Assembly (NCBI GenBank): GCA_023436175.1
Contig: JAEZKE010000108.1
Coordinates: 1-12,960, forward strand
Direction of reading: 5' to 3'
Origin: Methanobacteriota archaeon
GTDB taxonomy: Archaea > Methanobacteriota > Methanobacteria > Methanobacteriales > Methanobacteriaceae
DNA: 12,960 nucleotides
The translations under genes were made by a program, and so were the position numbers. This document shows positions 1-5,972 of the stretch, one piece after another (the stretch's first letter is position 1; every line of letters begins with the position of its first letter). The notes beneath the pieces were generated by a model, which saw only the letters and a list, made by a program, of their open reading frames with translations, was not told the origin of the DNA and did not search any database.

Positions 1-310
1 AAAATGCACAGCATTTTTCTAACCTTTGGAAATCAAAGATTTCCAATGCTCAAACGCAAAGCGTTTGACAGTCCCCAAAAATCTGTCAAATCTTTGATTT
101 GACGCACCGAAAATCGTAGATTTTCGATTGCTTCGATTTTTGAGGATTTTGAGAGGTTTTCCTGAACCGCGAAACTGAAAGTTTTGCAGGCATCGAAAAT
201 TGAAAATTTTCGAATGTTGTCAAAACCTGCGGTTTTGACACAGCAAACACAAAGTGTTTGCATGCTATGTTTCCACCGGCCTTCGAAAATTTTATAAAAT
301 TTTCGAAAGT
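1..310. repeat. Array 1: ten chained triloop hairpins
   Basis: Ten inverted repeats follow one another, most with 7-9 bp arms and exactly three loop bases. Positions (arm, loop, arm): 1-7/8-10/11-17; 26-34/35-37/38-46; 50-57/58-60/61-68; 85-92/93-95/96-103; 108-115/116-118/119-126; 170-176/177-179/180-186 (one G-T pair); 194-201/202-204/205-212; 219-227/228-230/231-239; 243-250/251-253/254-261. The last, 282-307, is a loop-free palindrome. Loops are ACA, AAA, AAA, TTT, GTA, GAA, GAA, TGC, AAA. In addition CAAAAATC at 76-83 can pair with GATTTTTG at 135-142 and so encloses the fourth and fifth hairpins. The arms differ from one another, so this is not a CRISPR or a simple tandem repeat. The left edge is cut by the window. 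No coding function is supported. The same linkers recur in the array at 12458-12610. What it does is unknown; a structured RNA, a REP-like element or a protein-binding DNA are all possible. Confidence 0.85.
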
Positions 311-351
311 TCAGAAAATACTATATATTTTCCTCAACTCATTAAATGTAA

Positions 352-407
352 ATTTAATTATAAAATTTATAAGTTTAATACGTTATGTTATTCATTATAA
401 AATAATA
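352..407 (+). promoter_or_regulatory. Probable AT-rich promoter region of hypF
   Basis: The stretch holds several TATA-like strings, including AAATTTATAAGTT at 364-376 and ATTATAAAATAAT at 393-405, in the right place for a short-leader transcript starting before the hypF RBS (GAGGAG at 431-436). Which TATA box is used cannot be decided by eye. Confidence 0.35.
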
Positions 408-442
408 ATCCATACAATTAAACATTTTTAGAGGAGTACAAA

Positions 443-2752
443 ATGGAAAAAGCCAGGATTTTAGTTCAGGGAATTGTTCAGGGTGTTGGATTTAGACCAA
501 CAGTATACAGAATAGCCAAAGAAATGAACCTTAATGGATATGTTAGAAATCTTGGAAACAGTGTAGAAATCATCCTGGAAGGTAAAAAAGGTGAAATTGA
601 AAATTTTGCAAGAAATTTAAAACAAAATAAACCTCCAATATCTAAGATAACTCATTTAGAAATAGAATGGCTTGGTTCATATGGGGAATCAAAATTTGAT
701 AATTTTTTGATCCTTGAAAGTTCTGCTAACTTTTCAGGGTCTTCTGTAATTCCTCCAGATGTCGCAATATGCGATAAATGCATGGAAGAAACACTTAATC
801 CCAAAAATAACCGGTATAAATATCCATTTACTGCGTGTACTGATTGTGGACCCCGTTTTACAGTTATAAAATCAATTCCCTATGACCGTATCCGAACCTC
901 CATGGAGGAATTCCCGCTCTGTGATGAATGCATGATTGAATACAGAGATCCATTAGATCGCCGTTACCATGCTGAGGCAACCTGCTGCCCCACATGCGGA
1001 CCTTCGGTTTTTCTCTACAAAAATGAAGTTTTAGATGTAGAAAATCCCATAAAAGAGACTGCAAAACTCATAGATGAAGGCAATATACTTGCTATAAAGG
1101 GGATAGGAGGGACACATCTTGTTGCAAAGACAACAGAAGATGATCCTGTAATTACTTTAAGAAAGCGACTTGGACGATTAAATCAACCCTTTGCATGTAT
1201 GTCACCAGATATCGAAACAATAAGAACATTTGCAGAGGTAAGGGAATTTGAGGAAGAAACACTTACATCAAGGAGAAGACCAATTGTGGTGCTTAACAAG
1301 AATGATGACTATTATTTAGCTCCTTCTGTCTCTCCGGAACTTCATAATTTAGGAGTAATGCTTCCTTATTCAGGTTTGCAGCATCTGCTCTTCCAGGAAA
1401 CTGATGAACCTGCTTATATTATGACATCCGCCAACATCCCTGGAGAACCAATGCTTACAGGTAATGAGGAAATTGTAAACAAATTAGAAGGAATTGCAGA
1501 TTACTGCCTCCTTCACGATAGAAAAATAATCAACAGGTGCGATGATTCAGTTATCAGATTTAGAGCCGGCGATTTAGCTTTTATAAGGCGTTCTAGAGGA
1601 TATGTACCAGAACCATACGATTTCTCAAATATAGCTGAGGATATAAACATTCTTGCACTGGGGCCCGAATTAGATGTAACTTTCGCTCTCCTTAAAGATA
1701 AAAAATGCTATGTATCACAGCATATCGGTAACACGACAAAATATGAAACTTACAAATATCTTCAAGAAGCCATAGATTACATGATGGACATAACAAGGGC
1801 TGAAAAAATAGATGCTGTAGCATGTGACCTTCATCCAATGTTTTTTACAACTAAACTTGCCCATGAACTGAGCGAAAAGTTTGAATGTGATGTTTTTGGT
1901 GTCCAGCACCATCATGCACATGCAGGGGCATTATTTGTAGATCACGAAATTGATGAACTGATATGTATTGCTGCAGACGGTGTAGGCTATGGAGACGATG
2001 GATCTGCCTGGGGTGGTGAGATATTACATGTTACAGGCGAAAATTATAGTCGATTAGGAAGTTTAATGCCTCAAAATATGGCCGGAGGGGACTTAACCAC
2101 CAAATATCCTATAAGAATGGTCATGGCCATGTTATATAAGTATTACGATGATGAAGAACTTAAGAAACTCATGAAAAATAGGTATGTTAATCACTTCAAG
2201 CATGGAGAAAAAGAAATAGATCTTATTTTAAAACAGTTCGGGCGAGGTTTTAATATCCAGAAAACAACAAGTACAGGACGTGTTCTCGATGCAATTTCAG
2301 CAGCGCTTGGAATTTGTGGTGAAAGGACATATGAAGGTGAATGTGCCATGAAACTTGAATCTACGGCTTATCATGGTTCAGATACCTGTGAAATTCCTGT
2401 CGAGATCAAAAAACATGATGGAATGGACATAGTTGACACTTCTAAAATACTGCTTTCAGTTTTAGAAAATAAAGAAAATGGGAAGCCTGTAAAAGATATT
2501 GCATGTTCTGCACAAAGAGCTGTTGCTGAAGGACTCGCAAAATTAGGTATAAAAGTTGCAGATAAAACCGGTGTGAATGTAATCGGTGGAACTGGCGGAG
2601 TATTTTACAATGAAGCTATAAGTAAAAGTATAAAAGACATTGTAACAGGAAATGGATATGAATTCATTCAGCATAAAAATACCTGTGCTGGAGATGGTTC
2701 TGTGTCTTTAGGACAGGCTGCTATTGCTGCCCTGCATTATAGAACTAGATAA
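443..2752 (+). CDS. hypF: Carbamoyltransferase HypF, [NiFe]-hydrogenase maturation
   Basis: HypF uses carbamoyl phosphate and ATP to carbamoylate the C-terminal cysteine of HypE, the first step in making the cyanide ligands of the [NiFe]-hydrogenase active site (known for the family; cytosolic). The 769-residue product is full length and shows all parts in order. The N-terminal acylphosphatase domain has VQGVGFRP at about residues 12-19. Two zinc-finger pairs follow, C110/C113 with C132/C135, and C160/C163 with C182/C185. A YrdC-like domain covers about 200-390 (KGIGGTHL near its start). A Kae1-like C-terminal half carries the metal-binding HHHAH at 489-493 and ends with GGTGGVFYN and CAGDGS motifs. 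The ATG lies six bases after GAGGAG (431-436). No other hyp gene lies within the window, so it is probably transcribed alone. Methanogens need it for their F420-reducing and other [NiFe] hydrogenases. No key residue is missing. Confidence 0.97.
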   Translation: MEKARILVQGIVQGVGFRPTVYRIAKEMNLNGYVRNLGNSVEIILEGKKGEIENFARNLKQNKPPISKITHLEIEWLGSYGESKFDNFLILESSANFSGSSVIPPDVAICDKCMEETLNPKNNRYKYPFTACTDCGPRFTVIKSIPYDRIRTSMEEFPLCDECMIEYRDPLDRRYHAEATCCPTCGPSVFLYKNEVLDVENPIKETAKLIDEGNILAIKGIGGTHLVAKTTEDDPVITLRKRLGRLNQPFACMSPDIETIRTFAEVREFEEETLTSRRRPIVVLNKNDDYYLAPSVSPELHNLGVMLPYSGLQHLLFQETDEPAYIMTSANIPGEPMLTGNEEIVNKLEGIADYCLLHDRKIINRCDDSVIRFRAGDLAFIRRSRGYVPEPYDFSNIAEDINILALGPELDVTFALLKDKKCYVSQHIGNTTKYETYKYLQEAIDYMMDITRAEKIDAVACDLHPMFFTTKLAHELSEKFECDVFGVQHHHAHAGALFVDHEIDELICIAADGVGYGDDGSAWGGEILHVTGENYSRLGSLMPQNMAGGDLTTKYPIRMVMAMLYKYYDDEELKKLMKNRYVNHFKHGEKEIDLILKQFGRGFNIQKTTSTGRVLDAISAALGICGERTYEGECAMKLESTAYHGSDTCEIPVEIKKHDGMDIVDTSKILLSVLENKENGKPVKDIACSAQRAVAEGLAKLGIKVADKTGVNVIGGTGGVFYNEAISKSIKDIVTGNGYEFIQHKNTCAGDGSVSLGQAAIAALHYRTR

Positions 2753-3025
2753 TACCCTAAATTTTAATATATTAACGATTAATTCTTTTTTATATTTCAT
2801 ATTAAAATATTGAATGATTTAATGTGGCTTTGTTTGAAAAATTTAGTTTATTTTCTATATCTGCCTAAGTAATAGCTTACATAACATAATGCTCCCTAAA
2901 ATTTATTATTATAATTCAGTTTTAGGTATTAATTTTGAATTATATGAATATTAATTTATTTATAAAGTTAATTTTGTACTAACTAATTTTAAGGGCAAAA
3001 TTAGGCAAAACAAGGTTAAACCATC

Positions 3026-3077
3026 AAACATTTCATGTTTTTGGCATCGAAAATTTTTATAATAAAAATTTTCGAAA
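3026..3077. repeat. Array 2: short two-hairpin relative of array 1
   Basis: Two inverted repeats lie close together. AAACAT/ATGTTT at 3026-3031 and 3035-3040 has loop TTC. A long stem has arms of 13 bases at 3048-3060 and 3062-3074 around one base. The second is introduced by the 13-base string GGCATCGAAAATT (3043-3055), which is also found at 189-201 in array 1, where it starts a shorter GAA-loop hairpin. The shared linker makes common origin likely. Confidence 0.65.
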
Positions 3078-3401
3078 GAATCATTTATTTTAGAAAAATC
3101 TTTAAAAACTCCCAAATAGGATTAGTAGCCATATTAACTGCTCCATTTGATTGTTAATCAATTTATCTGAGACATTACTTTAGGGCATGCTTCATGCCAT
3201 TTAAGACTCTTTTTCCACTGCTGTGGTGGTGACACAAAAGCTCTAAATAAAGTTATTTTATGGAAATGAAGTATAAATTGGGCTTTTTTCTTAGAAATAA
3301 CAATGCAGTGAGTTCGCCCGAGAAACAATTGTTAAATACGCTATCAGCGTGACTTAAATTTAAAAATAAGCTATAATCGTGCCGATTTTTGGAAAAAAAA
3401 C

Positions 3402-3417
3402 CAAAAGATTTATATAT
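3402..3417 (+). promoter_or_regulatory. BRE/TATA promoter of the secreted protein gene
   Basis: CAAAAGA followed by TTTATATAT fits the archaeal BRE plus TATA box and nearly repeats the promoter in front of grpE (AAAGATTTATATA in both). Transcription would start about 25 bases downstream, near 3438, giving a leader of about 40 bases to the first ATG (3480) or about 145 bases to the ATT at 3582. Confidence 0.65.
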
Positions 3418-3479
3418 GATCCACAAGTGAACTAATGCTGTCCCAAAATAGCATTAATGATTGATAGATTGAGTAATAC

Positions 3480-4454
3480 ATGATTAAAATTATGTATTAT
3501 AAATTTAATCAATATAGTAGGTGGCTATTTTGTGGTTCAAAATTTCTTTATGACATTTGTCATAGAATCGGAGGCGGTAAAATTAAGCGGAAAATCACAT
3601 TTGCAACAATGGTTGCAGTATGTGTGATGTTCAGTGCGTTGCCATTTGCAACAGCTACTGAAATTCAAAACACGAATTTTAATGTAACTCAAAGCACATC
3701 CGTAAATGCGGTTACGGAAAAAGGCTTAAAAATAGGATCAAACGGAACATACGTTGTTGAATTACAGAAATGGCTTGAAGAACAAGGATATTATACCGGA
3801 GACATTGATGGATCATTTGGTCCATACACTGAAAAAGCGGTCCAATACTTCCAGGACGATGCTGACATAGTAGTCGATGGATGGGTTGCAACTCAAACAG
3901 TGGGTGCAATGGAAGACTTAAACGGGGTAAACATATTTGAAGAAGCATTTGGAAGCAGCAGTTCTACAAGTTATACTAATGTCAAATCAACTGATAAAAC
4001 AGCCAAAACAAATATAACAAAAAGTTCAACAGCTACAACTAAATCTATTGTAAACAAAACAAGCTCAACAGCTAAAACAAGCACAACAAAACATTCAACA
4101 GTCACAAGTACAAGCAAAAAAACCAGTACAGCATCATCTTCATCTTTATCAGCAATTCTTGCAAGCGGTGCTAAATACGGCTACAGTCACTCAGCTAGTA
4201 CAGCAGCTGCCATGGAAAGAATTGGAAGTGGAGACTGCTGGGCAATGAGTGATTACCTGTACAGTAAACTCGCTGCAGCAGGTTATCATGCAAGAATAGT
4301 ACAGTACAGTACAGCATACTCAGCAAATCACAGATCAGTTCAACTGTATCAAAATGGTGCATGGGTTGATGTTCCGTACTCAAGCTATGGTTACAGTACC
4401 ATGTTCAAGGCTACTTCAAGTAAGCCTGGAATGACAGTTTTAGCTTCTTGCTAA
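3480..4454 (+). CDS. Secreted transglutaminase-like protein with peptidoglycan-binding-like domain
   Basis: Probably an exported cell-wall protein that cuts or remodels pseudomurein; the exact bond is not known. From the first ATG the product has 324 residues. The signal peptide does not start at residue 1 but at about residue 35: KRK, then a hydrophobic stretch ending AlaThrAla at 57-59. Residues 81-143 form a PG_binding_1-like domain (LQKWLEEQGYYTGDIDG, then FGPYTEKAVQYFQ). A Ser/Thr/Lys-rich linker covers about 150-222. The C-terminal domain has the transglutaminase-like order C253 (GDCWA), H284 (NHRSV), D297 (WVDVPY), as in cysteine peptidases that open pseudomurein. The ATG at 3480 has no RBS. 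The strong GGAGG at 3570-3574 sits seven bases before ATT at 3582, which would give a textbook signal peptide starting [M]KRK and a protein of 290 residues. The ATG at 3609 would lose the positive charges. The family role is well supported; the start is uncertain. Confidence 0.8.
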   Translation: MIKIMYYKFNQYSRWLFCGSKFLYDICHRIGGGKIKRKITFATMVAVCVMFSALPFATATEIQNTNFNVTQSTSVNAVTEKGLKIGSNGTYVVELQKWLEEQGYYTGDIDGSFGPYTEKAVQYFQDDADIVVDGWVATQTVGAMEDLNGVNIFEEAFGSSSSTSYTNVKSTDKTAKTNITKSSTATTKSIVNKTSSTAKTSTTKHSTVTSTSKKTSTASSSSLSAILASGAKYGYSHSASTAAAMERIGSGDCWAMSDYLYSKLAAAGYHARIVQYSTAYSANHRSVQLYQNGAWVDVPYSSYGYSTMFKATSSKPGMTVLASC

Positions 4455-4474
4455 TTAGCTAAAATGAATTATTA

Positions 4475-4525
4475 GATGATCAACAGCCATAAAAGCTGTT
4501 GATTATCCAAATTCCTATTTTTTTT
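4475..4525 (+). terminator. Hairpin plus T-run after the secreted protein gene
   Basis: A 13-bp stem (4475-4487 with 4495-4507, one G-T pair, seven-base loop) is followed by eight Ts at 4518-4525. It lies 20 bases after the stop codon, and the neighbouring gene is convergent, so it is a good transcript end. Confidence 0.75.
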
Positions 4526-4697
4526 AAAATTAAAGTTAAGTATGATAAAAATTTATAGCCTACTAATTTAATAAACAAAAAATCAGTCAAGTTCTATTAA
4601 AAAATTATTAATGGCACTAATTATAACTATTTTAATCTAAACTACTATTTCTTAATTTCATTTCTAATTCAGGAGTCTATTTATGTATAAAATTTAA

Positions 4698-5171
4698 TTA
4701 TGGATTGTAAACATTCCCTTCTAATAATTTAATTATATTTCTCCTTCGTTTTGCTTCCATTAAAAGTATTTCAGCGTATTTTTTTGCTTTGTCATATCTA
4801 TCTATAAGATCTTCTAAATCTTCAATTATGTCTTCATGCCCTAAGCTGAATCGAGCCTCTAATTCCTGTAATTTTGAGAAATCATCTCCTTTGATCTCCA
4901 TTTTAATAGTATCCCTATCTATGCATATTTGAATTTCTACTTTTTGAGATATATCATAATACTTTCTAGGGCGACCACGTTCTATCTTTTGGAAAGAAGA
5001 TTTTAAAAGTCCTAACTCTTCCATTGCCTTTAAATGTTCAATAATAGCTTTTTGCCCTACTTCAAGTTCCTTTGATATCTCACTTACAAAACGAGGTTCC
5101 TGTGTTAAAAGACTTAATATATCTCTTCTTGTTTTACATCCCATTACGTCAAGTATTGCTTCAAGATCCAT
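4698..5171 (-). CDS. Winged-helix (ArsR-like) transcription regulator, candidate chaperone-operon regulator
   Basis: A 157-residue DNA-binding protein. Residues 1-75 form a winged helix: helices around CKTRRDILSLL and FVSEISKELEV, a recognition helix QKAIIEHLKAMEELGLL, and a basic wing ERGRPRKYYDIS (about 64-75). Residues 95-157 are predicted mostly helical and charged and would serve dimerisation or coiled-coil contacts. The start ATG follows an AGGGAT box (minus strand, 5177-5182). The gene is transcribed away from grpE-dnaK-dnaJ and shares a 220-bp intergenic region with grpE. Archaeal heat-shock regulators such as Phr of Pyrococcus belong to the same broad winged-helix class. From class and position I infer that this protein represses or tunes the chaperone genes and perhaps itself, but the sequence does not prove it. 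A single cysteine (C12) near the start is not enough to call a metal or redox sensor. Confidence 0.8.
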   Translation of the reverse strand: MDLEAILDVMGCKTRRDILSLLTQEPRFVSEISKELEVGQKAIIEHLKAMEELGLLKSSFQKIERGRPRKYYDISQKVEIQICIDRDTIKMEIKGDDFSKLQELEARFSLGHEDIIEDLEDLIDRYDKAKKYAEILLMEAKRRRNIIKLLEGNVYNP

Positions 5172-5200
5172 TTTTTATCCCTGATTAAAGTTATTTCTAA

Positions 5201-5229
5201 TTTAAATATGTGAATTTAAAATTTATATA
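5201..5229 (-). promoter_or_regulatory. Promoter of the regulator gene with overlapping inverted repeat
   Basis: On the minus strand TATATAAAT (plus 5221-5229) is a TATA box; transcription would start near 5195-5200, about 25 bases before the ATG. Directly next to it lies TTTAAAT-N6-ATTTAAA (5201-5220), between the TATA box and the start site. A repressor bound there would block transcription, so this is a candidate autoregulatory operator. AT-rich palindromes arise easily by chance here. Confidence 0.4.
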
Positions 5230-5245
5230 TGAAGTTCTATTAATT

Positions 5246-5258
5246 AGATATAATATCT
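5246..5258. promoter_or_regulatory. Palindrome AGATAT-A-ATATCT between the divergent promoters
   Basis: A perfect 6+1+6 palindrome lies between the regulator TATA box (5221-5229) and the grpE TATA box (5321-5329). The position suits a shared operator; the sequence alone gives no proof. Confidence 0.3.
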
Positions 5259-5313
5259 TGTAAGAAAATTTAATACAAACACTCTATTTTTTACACTAAA
5301 TTATATATTGGTA

Positions 5314-5329
5314 CGAAAGATTTATATAA
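5314..5329 (+). promoter_or_regulatory. BRE/TATA promoter of grpE-dnaK
   Basis: CGAAAGA (5314-5320) followed by TTTATATAA (5321-5329) is a strong archaeal promoter. The start site would fall near 5350, leaving a leader of about 40 bases before the grpE RBS. The core AAAGATTTATATA is shared with the promoter at 3402-3417. Confidence 0.7.
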
Positions 5330-5391
5330 CCTTTTGTAACTATAACCTATTAAAGATTACTATTATTTTTATCACTACAAAAGGTGAATTA

Positions 5392-5907
5392 ATGACTGAT
5401 AAAGATGAGTTAAAAACACTAAAAAACGATCTGAAAGAGAATAAATCAGAAATTGAAGATCTAAACAAGCAGATTGAGGAGAAGGATCAAAAAATTGATG
5501 ACTATCTCTCACAAATGCAGCGTCTTCAGGCTGATTTTGAAAATTACAAGAAAAGATCAGAAAAAGACATTGACAGCTACAGAAAGTATGCCAACGAAAA
5601 CCTGATCATTAAATTGATAGACACTTATGAAGATCTTGAAAGAGCTTTAAAGTCAAGTGAAGATGGTGAAAACCTCAAAGAGGGTGTTGAATTAATCTAC
5701 AAAAACCTGAAAAAAGTACTTGAAAAAGAAGGACTTGAAAAAATCCCTACTACCGGTGAAAAATTCGACCCATTTAAACATGAAGCCCTAATGACAGAAA
5801 ACCATGAAAAATATGAAAGTGGAGTAGTAACCGAAGAACTGGCAAAGGGATACACCCTCAAATCAAAAGTAATCAAATGTGCAATGGTTAAAGTTTGCAA
5901 AAAATAA
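5392..5907 (+). CDS. grpE: GrpE, nucleotide exchange factor of DnaK
   Basis: GrpE binds the ATPase domain of DnaK as a dimer and releases ADP, resetting the chaperone cycle. The 171-residue product has the family layout. A long charged coiled-coil helix covers about residues 3-60 (ELKTLKNDLKENKSEIEDL, then RLQADFENYKKRSEKD). A helical segment NLIIKLIDTYEDLERAL follows, and then the C-terminal beta domain with KIPTTGEKFDPFKHEALM and KGYTLKSKVIKCAMVKV. The ATG at 5392 is chosen because AGGTGA (5382-5387) stands just in front and the family starts with the charged helix. An in-frame ATG at 5308 would add 28 hydrophobic residues, has no RBS and overlaps the promoter. dnaK follows after 65 bases, and both are probably on one transcript. 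Confidence 0.95.
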   Translation: MTDKDELKTLKNDLKENKSEIEDLNKQIEEKDQKIDDYLSQMQRLQADFENYKKRSEKDIDSYRKYANENLIIKLIDTYEDLERALKSSEDGENLKEGVELIYKNLKKVLEKEGLEKIPTTGEKFDPFKHEALMTENHEKYESGVVTEELAKGYTLKSKVIKCAMVKVCKK

Positions 5908-5972
5908 GATTAATGTTTTAAATTAAAAATATTTACAAAAATTATGAAATGTTAGTAAAATAAGGTGATATA

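Larger units (their letters stand above)
2753..3479. other. 727-bp gene-free region between hypF and the secreted protein gene
   Basis: No convincing gene. It is AT-rich and holds T-runs just after hypF (2784-2791) that could end that transcript. It also holds a small relative of the hairpin arrays (3026-3077), more short hairpins, and a good promoter at 3402-3417. The hairpins are GGCATG/CATGCC with loop CTT at 3184-3198 and ACGCT/AGCGT with loop ATC at 3338-3350; a perfect palindrome AACAATTGTT lies at 3324-3333. The only small plus-strand reading frame noticed (3260-3352, 30 codons) has no RBS. Confidence 0.6.

Noticed and set aside
33..263. Minus-strand reading frame of 76 codons across array 1
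   Set aside because: It is made of the inverted repeats, has no RBS and encodes no recognisable domain.
1..310. CRISPR array
   Set aside because: There is no direct repeat of constant sequence and length and no regular spacers; the units are palindromes with differing arms.
3300..3325. GAGTTCGCCCGAG as part of a tRNA T-arm
   Set aside because: No acceptor, D-arm or anticodon arm can be built around it.
3260..3352. Possible 30-codon small protein
   Set aside because: No RBS, no recognisable motif, and it overlaps a hairpin at 3338-3350.
3532..3627. Short GTG-started frame behind GGTGG inside the start of the secreted protein gene
   Set aside because: An upstream leader peptide is possible, but nothing beyond the RBS-like string supports it.
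5308..5391. Longer GrpE start at 5308
   Set aside because: It adds 28 hydrophobic residues atypical of GrpE and would start inside the promoter; the ATG at 5392 has a good RBS.
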